Assembly: GCA_905234195.1 (NCBI GenBank) | Contig: CAJOFR010000009.1 | Span: 1-64,000 of the forward strand | Direction: 5' to 3' | Length of the DNA stretch: 64,000 bases | Source: an uncultured Selenomonadaceae bacterium | Lineage (GTDB): Bacteria > Bacillota > Negativicutes > Selenomonadales > Selenomonadaceae | Shown: positions 26,567 to 34,902 of the stretch, piece after piece | Layout of the letters: every line of letters starts with the position of its first letter | How positions within the stretch are numbered: the first letter of the stretch is position 1 | The notes under the pieces: model-generated | Told to the model about the DNA's origin: nothing | The model's database searches: none | What the model saw: the letters and a program-made list of their open reading frames with translations, nothing else | Made by a program: the position numbers and the translations under genes

Positions 26567-27238
26567 CTAGCTGACGTCGACACGGACAACGCCGTCAATT
26601 CGCTTTATCGCGTCCACGACAATGACGCTCTTTAAGCCGCGATGGTTATAAACTTCAAAGTCAATGCACAAAATATCGGAATGATCTTCGTCCGCCTTCA
26701 CCTTGACGCCACGAACCTTCAGCTGCAAATCGTCGATACAAGAACTGATATGCATAAGTTGCCCGGGCTTGTCCTTCGTGCGGACGGTGAGATATAAATT
26801 TTGCTCGTGCATAACCCATTCGTCAATACGCGAAAGAGTTCCCAGCGTCGCGAAAATCAAACCGGTTGTGAACAGCGCGCCCGAATAATAGCCCGCGCCG
26901 ACTGCAAGACCGACGCCCGACACCGCCCAAATACAAGCAGCCGTCGTCAAGCCGGTGACAGTTAAACCTTCTTTCATTATCGCGCCCGCGCCGAGAAAAC
27001 CAATTCCGCTGACGACTTGCGCCGCCAATCTTGCAGGGTCAGCGTTCGTGCGCCCTTCGACTTTAAAATATAAAGCCTCGCTCAAAACCATTATCAGGCA
27101 CGAACCGAGACACACCAGGACGTTTGTACGAAGCCCCGCCGATTTTCGCCGGCTCTGTCTTTCGTAGCCTATGACGCCGCCCAAAATGCAGGCAAGCGTC
27201 AATCTCAAAAAAAGTTCCCATTCTGAAATCACGAGCAA
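26567..27238 (-). CDS. mgtC: MgtC/SapB family membrane protein
   Basis: The 223-residue protein has four membrane segments with family motifs LGGVIGYERQSRRKSAGLRTN, with its conserved basic stretch, and QVVSGIGFLGAGAIMKEG, followed by TTAACIWAVSGVGLAVGAG. A C-terminal cytosolic domain (about 145-223) with an ACT-like pattern follows. MgtC proteins help survival at low Mg2+ and modulate membrane ATPase activity in some pathogens; they are not Mg2+ transporters themselves. The N-terminal start is the only Met before the first helix. Confidence 0.9.
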   Translation of the reverse strand: MLVISEWELFLRLTLACILGGVIGYERQSRRKSAGLRTNVLVCLGSCLIMVLSEALYFKVEGRTNADPARLAAQVVSGIGFLGAGAIMKEGLTVTGLTTAACIWAVSGVGLAVGAGYYSGALFTTGLIFATLGTLSRIDEWVMHEQNLYLTVRTKDKPGQLMHISSCIDDLQLKVRGVKVKADEDHSDILCIDFEVYNHRGLKSVIVVDAIKRIDGVVRVDVS

Positions 27239-27248
27239 TCACCGATTT

Positions 27249-27319
27249 TTAGTTGGTAGTGGTTAGGGGATAGGGGCTAGTTTTTTGTTCGCTAACCGCT
27301 AATCCCTATCCACTAATCA
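27249..27319. repeat. TAGGGATTAG-type inverted repeat
   Basis: A G-rich left arm (GTGGTTAGGGGATAGGGG) and a C-rich right arm (CTAATCCCTATCCACTAATC) flank a T-rich loop. The right arm contains the stop codon of the glucosaminidase gene. The element fills the gap between mgtC and that gene. Confidence 0.7.
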
Positions 27320-28267
27320 CTGATTTAAAATTGCATTGAAGGTCGAAATAATTTGCTGACCATAAGTATTACCCGGCACTGCCCAGCGTCCGTTTAAATC
27401 CTGCCAATTTCCGAGCGTGCGCGAGCCGTAAGCATCACGGACGACATTATAGCGCGGGTCAACGATAGCCGTAGTGGGTTTTCTCGTCGAAGAATAAGCG
27501 AGCAAGTGCTGAATATGCGCGCGAACTCCGAGTTGGGGATGAGAAAAATAAACGCCCTTCACGTAGGCCGAAGTGGTGCCGAGCCCGCAATAATTATTTT
27601 GGTCGGGAGTGACTGTGCCGCCGTAGCGGAAAAATCCCGTTTCGACCAAAGCTTGAGCAAAGGCGACGTCGGGGCGAATCCCTTCGCGCTGCCCTTCCTC
27701 GTAATAATAAGCAACAATCTCTTCAGGCGAAACATTCAACGCGGGATTAGGATTGTGTCTCAAAAGATAACTGACACACTGACTTTGACTTGCCATAGGA
27801 GTTCCGCTTATCGACGGATCGTAAGGCGATACGGTCTTCGGTACAGAAAAATCACCGGCTTGCGAATAATCAGAGACGTCATATCTGGGCGAAGAAATTC
27901 CGGACTCGGTGACCGGCTGATTAACCGGCGACATTCTGAACCTCGTCGTGTCTATGCTGGAAGAGAAATTCGGATCCTTTTTTTCTTCGGTCGTGATTCC
28001 GCGAACATAAACCGCTTTTCTGGCGACTCTGGAAGAAGAACCGGAACTATTATTCAAATTATTTTCAACTGCCGCCGCATTGTTCGTCGGCAATTCGATA
28101 TTCATATCACTTTCGGAAAAATCGCGCGTTTCCGATTTCGTTGCAACTTGGGGATCGTGTATTCTTTTTGCATCTGCATTAATCGGAAGCGAAACCGCGA
28201 ACATACCAACTGCCGCCGCTGCTATCACTTTTTTTAATCGCATATAATTCAAAACGAAACACCTCAT
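27317..28267 (-). CDS. Secreted glucosaminidase-domain cell wall hydrolase
   Basis: A signal peptide (about MRLKKVIAAAAVGMFAVSLP) is followed by a low-complexity region rich in Ser/Asn/Arg (about 40-165). The C-terminal glucosaminidase domain has IVAYYYEEGQREGIRPDVAF, the catalytic Glu in FAQALVETGFF, NNYCGLGTT and GVRAHIQHLLAY. The domain cleaves the glycan strands of peptidoglycan. Three starts are possible (ATG 28267, TTG 28252, ATG 28243); the GAGGTG box fits TTG 28252 best. The gene lies 500 bases from the flagellar operon and is divergent from it, so a role in opening the wall for flagella is conceivable but not shown. Confidence 0.82.
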   Translation of the reverse strand: MRCFVLNYMRLKKVIAAAAVGMFAVSLPINADAKRIHDPQVATKSETRDFSESDMNIELPTNNAAAVENNLNNSSGSSSRVARKAVYVRGITTEEKKDPNFSSSIDTTRFRMSPVNQPVTESGISSPRYDVSDYSQAGDFSVPKTVSPYDPSISGTPMASQSQCVSYLLRHNPNPALNVSPEEIVAYYYEEGQREGIRPDVAFAQALVETGFFRYGGTVTPDQNNYCGLGTTSAYVKGVYFSHPQLGVRAHIQHLLAYSSTRKPTTAIVDPRYNVVRDAYGSRTLGNWQDLNGRWAVPGNTYGQQIISTFNAILNQ

Positions 28268-28462
28268 TAAAATTTTTTATGAAAGATTTTTTTGCGCGGA
28301 ACGAAAATTTTTCCGCGAAGTCTCCTAAAATTCACCACCTTCTCTTTAAAATCAAAAATCGCCATTTATTTTAAGACTCCTAATCATCTTTGTCAAGTTT
28401 CCTTTAAAATTTAAAAATTTGTTATGGGGAAAGAGATCAGCGGTTAGTATAAAGAGGAGAGT

Positions 28463-28564
28463 GGCCGCCCAAGGATGGGCGGCCGCCCGCATTTGGTCGC
28501 GTGACGCGACCTCTGCGGGCAGTTTTCTTTTGCTACTTTTCTTTTGCGGTCAAAAGAAAAGTAG
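28463..28564. repeat. Compound hairpin repeat, copy 4
   Basis: Same orientation as copy 2 and nearly the same sequence: GGCCGCCC/GGGCGGCC, GCCCGCA/TGCGGGC with inner GGTCGC/GCGACC, and CTACTTTTCTTTT/AAAAGAAAAGTAG. The 496-base gap between the glucosaminidase gene and flbD holds this element, the flbD promoter and no coding sequence that I can support. Confidence 0.9.
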
Positions 28565-28620
28565 ATGCTAGATTTAAAGAGAGAAAAATTTTTCTAAACG
28601 CTAAAAACTTTTTCAAGCAG

Positions 28621-28648
28621 TTGACAAAGAATTTGTTGCGTGTAAAAT
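28621..28648 (+). promoter_or_regulatory. Promoter of the flagellar operon
   Basis: TTGACA (28621-28626) and TAAAAT (28643-28648) are separated by 16 bases. The flbD start is 115 bases downstream, leaving an untranslated leader of about 105 bases. This is a housekeeping-type promoter; no sigma-28 consensus was seen. Confidence 0.7.
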
Positions 28649-28763
28649 TATGAAAGGGGTTTCATAAAATTAAATTTCTTAACCGGAAAATAAAGGAATT
28701 AGATTTTTTTCGACGAAGTTCAGTTCTGTAGAAATTTTTTATTTTTGACGAGGAGGGTAAGCC

Positions 28764-28964
28764 GTGATTAAGCTGACTAAATTCAATTCGGATTCGAGGA
28801 AAAAAGGGGAGTTTATTTTAAACGCAGAAGTTATTCAGACTGTGGAAGAAACTCCCGACACCGTGATAACTCTGATGAACGAGAAAAAATTTATCGTTGA
28901 AGAGTCGGCAGAAGAGGTCGTGCGCCGCGTCATGAAATATCGTCGTGCGCTTAGGCAATACTAA
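28764..28964 (+). CDS. flbD: FlbD family flagellar protein
   Basis: The 66-residue protein starts at GTG 28764 behind a GAGGAGGG box. MIKLTKFNSD..FILNAEVIQTVEETPDTVITL is the family pattern seen in Firmicute flagellar operons (also called FlbD/SwrD), where it supports motor torque in Bacillus. It is unrelated to the Caulobacter regulator of the same name. First gene of the cluster, followed by fliL after 17 bases. Confidence 0.9.
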   Translation: MIKLTKFNSDSRKKGEFILNAEVIQTVEETPDTVITLMNEKKFIVEESAEEVVRRVMKYRRALRQY

Positions 28965-28981
28965 TTTCGGAGGAATAAATT

Positions 28982-29497
28982 ATGGCTGAAGAAGAAAAGG
29001 AAGTAGAGGCTGCCGAACCTAAGAAAAAATCACCGATAATTTTAATCGTGGTTTTAGTCGTGGTCGGGCTGGCTCTCGCCGCCGGTATCTCCATTTTCGT
29101 GACGACAAAAATTATGGCAGATGCGCAGGTGGATGACGGCGAAGACAGCGGGCGTCACAGCGACCCTGGAATTTTTTTGAAACTCGGCGACCCGAAAGAG
29201 GGTATCCTGGTTAATGTGGGCGGACCGCGCGGCGGAAAATATCTTAAAGCCGGCATCGTCCTCGAAGTCAATCCCAGCAAGAAAACCGTTATCAACGAAG
29301 AGACACACGTTTTCTTGCCGGACGTGGAAATTAAAGTCATGGATATAACTACGCATTTTCTGCGCTCCACAAAAATTGAAGACTTCGACGCTACAAAACA
29401 GGACGAGCTGAAAAAACAACTCAAGGACGCTTTGAATGCAGAGCTGGGCAACGGCTCAATCTACGACGTTTATATTACCAGTTTCTTGTTGCAGTAA
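28982..29497 (+). CDS. fliL: Flagellar basal body protein FliL
   Basis: The 171-residue protein has a short cytosolic N-terminus, one membrane helix (about 18-42, IILIVVLVVVGLALAAGISI) and a periplasmic domain. FliL surrounds the stator units and raises torque. The periplasmic part shows LKLGDPKEGILVNVG and the C-terminal DALNAELGNGSIYDVYITSF pattern of the family. It lies between flbD and fliM as in other Firmicute operons. Confidence 0.92.
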   Translation: MAEEEKEVEAAEPKKKSPIILIVVLVVVGLALAAGISIFVTTKIMADAQVDDGEDSGRHSDPGIFLKLGDPKEGILVNVGGPRGGKYLKAGIVLEVNPSKKTVINEETHVFLPDVEIKVMDITTHFLRSTKIEDFDATKQDELKKQLKDALNAELGNGSIYDVYITSFLLQ

Positions 29498-29540
29498 TTC
29501 CGACAATTAACCTTGAATCATAAAAAGGATGTGGTGAAGA

Positions 29541-30542
29541 TTGCCGGGTGATGTATTAAGTCAAGCTGAAATAGATGCCCTGCTTGCCGCAGTTCAGCAG
29601 GGCGACGTAGACGCCGACACTATGAAACAGGACGCCGACGCCAGAAAAGTTAAAGTCTACGATTTTAAGCGGCCGGATAAATTTTCTAAAGACCAAATCC
29701 GTACGCTTTACATGTTGCACGAAAGTTTCGCGCGCCTTTTAAACACGTACCTAAGCACTCATTTGAGGACGCTGGTTAATGTTGACGTGGCGTCCGTCGA
29801 ACAGCTCACTTATCAAGAATTTGTACAATCAATGGCAAATCCCAGCGTTATCAGCGTGCTCGGCGTCCCGCCGCTGAAGGGAAATATTATCGTTGAAATT
29901 GGTACGGAAATTGCTTTTTCTTTTATCGACAGAGTTTTCGGAGGCGACGGCACAACTTCAATTAAAACCCGCGTGCTGACGGATATTGAAGATGCCGTAA
30001 TGCGCCGTTTCGTAAACACTGCAATGACTCATTTTAAAGAGGCGTGGGCAAATGTCGTCGTTATAAATCCTTTCCTCGAAACGACAGAATCTAATCCCCA
30101 GTTCACGCAAATAGTTCCGCCTTCGGATATGGTCGTCATTATCACAATGCAAATAAAACTCGGCGAAACCGAAGGCATGATGAATATCTGTATTCCCTAT
30201 CTCGTTTTGGAGCCGATTATGTCAAAATTGACGACAACTTTTTGGGTGGCGTCATCTATCTCGAAAAATGATTCGGGCGACGATATCGCGGTTATCAGAT
30301 CGAAATTGGATAGAACCGAAGTCCCGTTTATCGTCGAAATTGGCGGCGTGCAAATCACTATCCGCGAATTTCTGACTTTGGGTTTCGGCGACGTGCTACA
30401 GCTGACTACGAAGGTTAAAGACGATTTTCCCTGCAGAGTCGGCAGCAATGCAAAGTTTTACTGCCGCCCGGGTACTTTCGGCAAAAAAATGGCAGTTCAA
30501 ATAACTAGAGTTGTAAACCCTGATGGGGAGGAGGACACTTGA
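29541..30542 (+). CDS. fliM: Flagellar motor switch protein FliM
   Basis: The 333-residue protein starts at TTG 29541. The N-terminal peptide VLSQAEIDALLAAV is the CheY-P docking segment. The middle domain shows FKRPDKFSKDQIRTLYMLHE and SFARLLNTYLSTHLR, and the C-terminal SpoA domain is present. FliM connects FliG to the C-ring and receives the chemotaxis signal. Its stop overlaps the fliY start as TGATG, implying coupled translation. Confidence 0.95.
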   Translation: MPGDVLSQAEIDALLAAVQQGDVDADTMKQDADARKVKVYDFKRPDKFSKDQIRTLYMLHESFARLLNTYLSTHLRTLVNVDVASVEQLTYQEFVQSMANPSVISVLGVPPLKGNIIVEIGTEIAFSFIDRVFGGDGTTSIKTRVLTDIEDAVMRRFVNTAMTHFKEAWANVVVINPFLETTESNPQFTQIVPPSDMVVIITMQIKLGETEGMMNICIPYLVLEPIMSKLTTTFWVASSISKNDSGDDIAVIRSKLDRTEVPFIVEIGGVQITIREFLTLGFGDVLQLTTKVKDDFPCRVGSNAKFYCRPGTFGKKMAVQITRVVNPDGEEDT

Positions 30543-31813
30543 TGTATGACGAAGGGTTATCACAGGCTGAAATTGATGCAATGTTAGCGGCAGCAGCAGG
30601 TGGCGGCGACTCCGGCGGGGGTGACGACGGCGGCGGCTCCTCCGGCGGCGAAGATTTTGATACAGTTCTTTCGGAAATTGAAATTGACGCGCTCGGCGAA
30701 ATCGGTAATATTTCTATGGGTAGCGCGGCAACCACTCTTTCCACGCTCCTGAATCAAAAAGTCTCAATCACAACCCCAAAAGTTTCCGTCGCGACGATGA
30801 ATATTATCCAGGAAAGTTATCCGATGCCTTATCTCGTCGTCGAAGTCGGTTACACAATCGGTATCGACGGAAATAATGTCCTTGCAATTCAAGCAAGCGA
30901 CGCGGCGATTATCGCTGACCTTATGATGGGCGGCGACGGCACCAATCCCGATCAAGGGCTTAACGAAATTCACATGAGCGCGGTCGGCGAAGCAATGAAC
31001 CAGATGATGGGCGCGGTTGCCACGAGCCTTTCGACGATGTTCGCGAAAAAAATAGATATTTCTCCGCCTATTGTCAACCTCGTCGATTTCGGTAAAGAGG
31101 AAGTCATTACCGAGATGGCGAAGAATACCGACCCGATTGTTCGCGTTTCCTTCCGCATGGAAGTCGACGGCTTGATTGACAGCGAGATTATGCAGATTCT
31201 GCCGGTGAACGTGGCAAAAGACATGGTTGAATCGCTAATGGGAGGCGCAATGGGAGGAGACGAGCCCGCACCTTCGCCGGACACGCCGCCGCCCCCCGAA
31301 CCTGTAGCACCGCCGCCGCCGCCACCGCAGGCAGCACCGCCCCCGCCGCAGGCACCCCCGCAACAACCTTACGGCGCGCCGCCCCCGCAACAACCTTATC
31401 CGCCGCCGCAATATCCGCCGCAACAACCTTACGGACCCCCGCCGCCGGGCTACGGCTACCCGCCGCAAATGCAACCAAACGTCGTGACGAATATGCCGGT
31501 GTCCCCCGCGCAGTTCACGCCGCTTTCAATGGAGCCCGTGCAAGTCAACGAAGCAAATATCGGCTTGATTCTCGACGTGCCGTTGCAGGTTACGGTGGAG
31601 TTGGGCAGGACGAAAAAATCTATCAAGGAAATTTTGGAGCTGGCAAACGGTTCAATAGTCGAGCTGGATAAATTGGCAGGTGAGCCGGTAGAAATTCAAG
31701 TCAACGGGCAGTATCTTGCTAAAGGTGAAGTTGTCGTCATTGACGAAAATTTCGGCGTAAGGATAACTGAAATTGCCTCGCCCGCCGAACGCGCCGCCCG
31801 CATAAAATATTAA
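30542..31813 (+). CDS. fliY: Motor switch protein FliY (CheC-like plus FliN domain)
   Basis: The 423-residue protein starts at ATG 30542 with a GGAGGAGG box. A CheY-docking-like peptide LSQAEIDAMLAA and a Gly/Asp-rich linker come first. The CheC-like domain has two phosphatase signatures of the form D/SxxxExxN: DALGEIGN and SAVGEAMN. A proline-rich linker of about 65 residues (roughly 240-305, with PPQQPYG repeats) leads to the C-terminal FliN/SpoA domain, LDVPLQVTVELGRTKKSIKE. In Bacillus and Thermotoga FliY dephosphorylates CheY-P at the motor. The cheY gene follows downstream. Confidence 0.93.
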   Translation: MYDEGLSQAEIDAMLAAAAGGGDSGGGDDGGGSSGGEDFDTVLSEIEIDALGEIGNISMGSAATTLSTLLNQKVSITTPKVSVATMNIIQESYPMPYLVVEVGYTIGIDGNNVLAIQASDAAIIADLMMGGDGTNPDQGLNEIHMSAVGEAMNQMMGAVATSLSTMFAKKIDISPPIVNLVDFGKEEVITEMAKNTDPIVRVSFRMEVDGLIDSEIMQILPVNVAKDMVESLMGGAMGGDEPAPSPDTPPPPEPVAPPPPPPQAAPPPPQAPPQQPYGAPPPQQPYPPPQYPPQQPYGPPPPGYGYPPQMQPNVVTNMPVSPAQFTPLSMEPVQVNEANIGLILDVPLQVTVELGRTKKSIKEILELANGSIVELDKLAGEPVEIQVNGQYLAKGEVVVIDENFGVRITEIASPAERAARIKY

Positions 31814-31871
31814 AATTCCATTAAAAATTTTCTTAGGTTCCAAAAGCTTAATCCGAAAAACCAAAATACTC

Positions 31872-31900
31872 TTGCCGATTTTAAATCAATCGGTTATAAT
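31872..31900 (+). promoter_or_regulatory. Internal promoter before cheY
   Basis: TTGCCG (31872-31877) and TATAAT (31895-31900) are separated by 17 bases in the 154-base gap between fliY and cheY. It would allow cheY and the export genes to be transcribed separately from the upstream switch genes. Confidence 0.7.
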
Positions 31901-31967
31901 GTTGAAGACTACTTTAGAAGAAGAAAAATTTTTTGTTAATTAATTTTCTAACAGGGAGAGATGAACT

Positions 31968-32330
31968 ATGGCTGTACGAGTGTTGGTCGTTGATGACGCG
32001 GCATTCATGAGAATGATGGTTAAGGATATTTTGACTAAAAATGGTTATGAAGTCGTCGGCGAGGCCGAAAACGGCATGAAGGCCGTCGAGAAATACAAGG
32101 ACTTGCACCCCGATTTGACGACGATGGATATTACCATGCCGGAAATGGACGGGATTTCCGCCGTTAAGGCGATAAGAAAAATTGATCCTAACGCAAAAAT
32201 CGTAATGTGCAGCGCGATGGGTCAGCAGGCGATGGTTATTGAAGCTATTCAAGCCGGCGCGCGTGACTTTATCGTTAAGCCGTTCCAGGCGGATCGCGTG
32301 CTTGAAGCGGTGCGTAAAGCTGTCGGCTGA
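31968..32330 (+). CDS. cheY: Chemotaxis response regulator CheY
   Basis: The 120-residue single receiver domain has the acidic pair Asp9/Asp10, phosphoacceptor Asp54 (TTMDITMPEM), Ser82 (VMCSAMGQQ) and Lys104 (FIVKPF). There is no output domain. Phosphorylated by CheA, it binds FliM/FliY to change rotation. It has its own promoter, and its stop overlaps fliO (TGATG). Confidence 0.95.
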   Translation: MAVRVLVVDDAAFMRMMVKDILTKNGYEVVGEAENGMKAVEKYKDLHPDLTTMDITMPEMDGISAVKAIRKIDPNAKIVMCSAMGQQAMVIEAIQAGARDFIVKPFQADRVLEAVRKAVG

Positions 32331-32842
32331 TGAATCAAAAATTAAAAATTTGTCTGCCGGTTTTTATCGCGCTTTTGTGCGTGTTTTTAAGTTTTGGCTG
32401 TGAGACTGCGGAAGCTGTCGGCGGGTATTTGGAGGGCTACGAAGAAGTTCAACCGAAACCTACCGCAGTTTCCTGGTGGTCTACCTTCGCTTACCTCTTG
32501 AGCTTGATTGCCGTCTTTGCGGTGGTGGTCGTCATGGCGTATTTCACGGCTAAATTTATCGGCGGACGTTTCAACGCGCGGATGTCGACAGGCGGCGGCA
32601 AGGTGTTGGAAAATTTACCGCTGGGACCTAATCGCTCTGTCTGCATAGTTGAAATGGCCGGCAGAGTATTTTTATTAGGCGTGACTGAAGGCAGCATTAC
32701 ACTCCTTAGCGAAATTACCGACAGCAATACTATAGAAAATCTGCGCGAAAAAAATCTCGCGGCGAACGATATTTTCTACAAGGACTTTGGCTCCGTTTCG
32801 GACTTAGTGCAAAAAATTCCGCCGCTCTTCAAGAAAAAGTGA
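32330..32842 (+). CDS. fliO: Flagellar biosynthetic protein FliO
   Basis: The 170-residue protein has an N-terminal signal-like segment ending in LLCVFLSFGC, which resembles a lipobox, followed by a periplasmic stretch and a membrane helix (about 55-80). The cytosolic part has VLENLPLGPNRSVCIVEMAG, the FliO core. FliO assists assembly of the FliP ring of the export gate. It starts on the last base of the cheY stop codon. Confidence 0.88.
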   Translation: MNQKLKICLPVFIALLCVFLSFGCETAEAVGGYLEGYEEVQPKPTAVSWWSTFAYLLSLIAVFAVVVVMAYFTAKFIGGRFNARMSTGGGKVLENLPLGPNRSVCIVEMAGRVFLLGVTEGSITLLSEITDSNTIENLREKNLAANDIFYKDFGSVSDLVQKIPPLFKKK

Positions 32843-32850
32843 CTTGTACC

Positions 32851-32925
32851 TAGTGGCAAGAGATAAGCGGTAAGTTTTAAGAGAAAAGAAAATCTTTCCT
32901 CTTAGCCCTTTTCCCTTATCCCTTA
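32851..32925. repeat. GTGGCAAG/AAGGGATAAG-type inverted repeat between fliO and fliP
   Basis: AGTGGCAAGAGATAAGCGGTAAG on the left is answered by CTTAGCCC...CCCTTATCCCTTAA on the right around an A/T-rich loop. It fills most of the gap between fliO and fliP and ends just before the fliP ribosome-binding site. Confidence 0.65.
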
Positions 32926-32943
32926 AAAAGGAGCATTATCGGC

Positions 32944-33693
32944 TTGAATCGAAGTTTTTTCATTTTTTGCGTCGTCGGAATTTTAATCGCGCTGACAAAC
33001 GCGGCGGGAGCCGAACCCCTAATCCCGAACATTAACATTGAAGTCGGCACGGCGGAAGAACCACAGCAAGTTTCGTCCACGCTACAAGTTATCGCGGTGC
33101 TGACAATTTTGACGATTGTGCCGGGAATTTTAATCATGACGACTTCTTTCGTCAGAATCGTCGTGGTTATCGGTTTCTTGCGTAACGCTCTCGCAACTCA
33201 AAACGTGCCGCCCAACCAAGTCATTTTGGGGCTGGCAATGTTCCTGACGTTTTACATAATGTCGCCGTATTGGAGCCAAGCAAACGACAACGGCATACAA
33301 CCTTACCTGAACGGAGAAATTTCACAGGAAGAGGCGTTGACCAATACCATTGCCCCGATACGCGAATTTATGTTTCGACAAACGAGAGAATCAGATTTAG
33401 CGTTGTTCGTGAATTTGGCGGACGCCGAAAGACCGAACACCCAAGACGACGTTTCAACTTTCGTTTTAGTTCCGGCGTTTATGATAAGCGAACTTAAGAC
33501 GGGTTTTCAAATCGGATTCATGATTTACGTGCCGTTTATCGTCATTGATATGATCGTCGCGACGACGCTAATGTCAATGGGTATGATGATGTTGCCGCCG
33601 GTCATGATTTCACTGCCGTTTAAAATTTTGCTGTTCGTCATGATAGACGGCTGGCATTTGCTGATAAGTTCGTTGATTGTAAGTTTCAGGTGA
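32944..33693 (+). CDS. fliP: Flagellar export gate protein FliP
   Basis: The 249-residue protein starts at TTG 32944, ten bases after AAGGAG. A signal peptide (about 1-22, ending NAAGAEP) is followed by four membrane segments. Family signatures LTILTIVPGILIMTTSF, RIVVVIGFLRNALATQN and the C-terminal LPFKILLFVMIDGWHLL are present. Five FliP subunits form the core of the type III export gate. Confidence 0.96.
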   Translation: MNRSFFIFCVVGILIALTNAAGAEPLIPNINIEVGTAEEPQQVSSTLQVIAVLTILTIVPGILIMTTSFVRIVVVIGFLRNALATQNVPPNQVILGLAMFLTFYIMSPYWSQANDNGIQPYLNGEISQEEALTNTIAPIREFMFRQTRESDLALFVNLADAERPNTQDDVSTFVLVPAFMISELKTGFQIGFMIYVPFIVIDMIVATTLMSMGMMMLPPVMISLPFKILLFVMIDGWHLLISSLIVSFR

Positions 33694-33699
33694 TTGAAA

Positions 33700-33969
33700 A
33701 TGTCTGGAGATTTAGTAATACAAATCGGGCAGGAAGCGTTAATGGTCGTGCTGATTGTTTCCGCGCCCATGCTCGGTCTCGGTTTAACCGTCGGCTTGAT
33801 GGTCAGCGTCTTTCAAGCAACGACTTCTATTCAAGAGCAGACGCTGGCGTTTATTCCGAAAATAATTGCAGTGTTCGTGGCGATTTTGATTTTTGGACCC
33901 TGGATGTTGAGTTTGATGACGGAATTTTGCATGGGGATTTTTGTAAATCTTCCCGCGCGAATCAGCTGA
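33700..33969 (+). CDS. fliQ: Flagellar export gate protein FliQ
   Basis: The 89-residue protein has two membrane helices and the family pattern LGLTVGLMVSVFQATTSIQE and QTLAFIPKI. It packs around the FliP-FliR core. ATG 33700 is preferred; a TTG at 33694 directly follows the fliP stop. Confidence 0.95.
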   Translation: MSGDLVIQIGQEALMVVLIVSAPMLGLGLTVGLMVSVFQATTSIQEQTLAFIPKIIAVFVAILIFGPWMLSLMTEFCMGIFVNLPARIS

Positions 33970-33970
33970 C

Positions 33971-34036
33971 TGGTGGCAAGGGATAAGTGGCAAGGGATAA
34001 GATTCTTTTCCCTAATCCCTTAACCCTTTCCCCTTA
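33971..34036. repeat. GTGGCAAGGGATAA inverted repeat between fliQ and fliR
   Basis: GTGGCAAGGGATAA occurs twice in tandem (33973 and 33987), followed by a short loop and a C-rich arm with CCCTAATCCCTTAACCC and a following CCCCTTA. It could form a hairpin within the operon transcript, just upstream of the fliR start. Confidence 0.7.
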
Positions 34037-34055
34037 AAATAAGGGAGTCGACGTT

Positions 34056-34850
34056 TTGACGGAGATTGATTTTTATGACGTACTGCAAGGACAAGTTGCC
34101 GCCTTCTTACTCGTGCTGACACGCATGAGCGGAATTTTTTTTATCTCGCCATTTTTCGGCAGCATGAACGTCCCAATTCAGTTGCGCGCAGGAGCGGCGG
34201 TCGCAATGACGATTCTAATATTCCCCGTCATTGTCAGCGAACAAGTAGTCACCGCGCCGGAAACAATTTTAATGTTCACCGGAACAATCGCGCAAGAACT
34301 CTTCGTGGGCTGGCTAATCGGCTTCGTGGCGTTCGTCGCGCTTTCAGCAATAAATATGTCCGGAAAAATTATGGATATGCAGGTAGGTTTTTCCGTCGCA
34401 AATGTTATGGATCCAACTTCCGGTCAGCAAGCCCCGCTTATCGGAAGTTTTCTTTATAATTTGTCGGTGATTTACTTCCTCGTCGTGAACGGACACCACA
34501 TGATTATCGCGGCGGTCGTCGAAAGTTTCAGGCGCGTGCCTCTCGATTCAGTCGTTTGGAATCCCGCGCTTGCAAACTATGTCGGCGATATAACGGCGGC
34601 AGTTTTTTTGACGGGAATGAAAATCGCAATGCCCGTGACTTTCGCAATTTTAATCACGAATGTTGGAATGGGTATCCTCGCGCGGACGATGCCGCAGATG
34701 AATATTTTTGTCGTCGGTATCCCCATGCACTTAATGATTGGAATTTTTATGTTGGCGATGCTCCTGCCGTTTTACGTTTTGTTTTTGGATGTGATGTTTA
34801 ATGAGATGTACTCTAATATTTCCACAGCAATCCGCCTTATTAGTGAATAG
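34056..34850 (+). CDS. fliR: Flagellar export gate protein FliR
   Basis: The 264-residue protein starts at TTG 34056 and has about six membrane segments with the motifs FFISPFFGSMNVPIQLR, VGWLIGFVAFVALSAINMSG and MDPTSGQQAPLIG. FliR completes the FliP5-FliQ4-FliR1 export gate. The stop codon is formed at the edge of the repeat that precedes flhB. Confidence 0.95.
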   Translation: MTEIDFYDVLQGQVAAFLLVLTRMSGIFFISPFFGSMNVPIQLRAGAAVAMTILIFPVIVSEQVVTAPETILMFTGTIAQELFVGWLIGFVAFVALSAINMSGKIMDMQVGFSVANVMDPTSGQQAPLIGSFLYNLSVIYFLVVNGHHMIIAAVVESFRRVPLDSVVWNPALANYVGDITAAVFLTGMKIAMPVTFAILITNVGMGILARTMPQMNIFVVGIPMHLMIGIFMLAMLLPFYVLFLDVMFNEMYSNISTAIRLISE

Positions 34851-34902
34851 GGATAAGGAATTAGAAAAAAGCTTACCCCTTGCCACTTGCCACTTGCCAC
34901 TT
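34847..34902. repeat. TAGGGATAAGG/TTGCCAC repeat overlapping the flhB start region
   Basis: TAGGGATAAGGAATTAG on the left is followed by CTTACCCC and three tandem TTGCCAC units (34880-34902). It is the same family as the fliO-fliP and fliQ-fliR repeats and contains the likely TTG start of flhB at 34894. Confidence 0.65.

Noticed and set aside
28268..28763. Riboswitch or small RNA gene before flbD
   Set aside because: The gap is accounted for by the compound repeat and a promoter; I saw no conserved riboswitch core.
34801..34893. N-terminal extension of FlhB back to ATG 34801
   Set aside because: It runs inside fliR and through a repeat; homology to FlhB begins only at NFDLQRFA.
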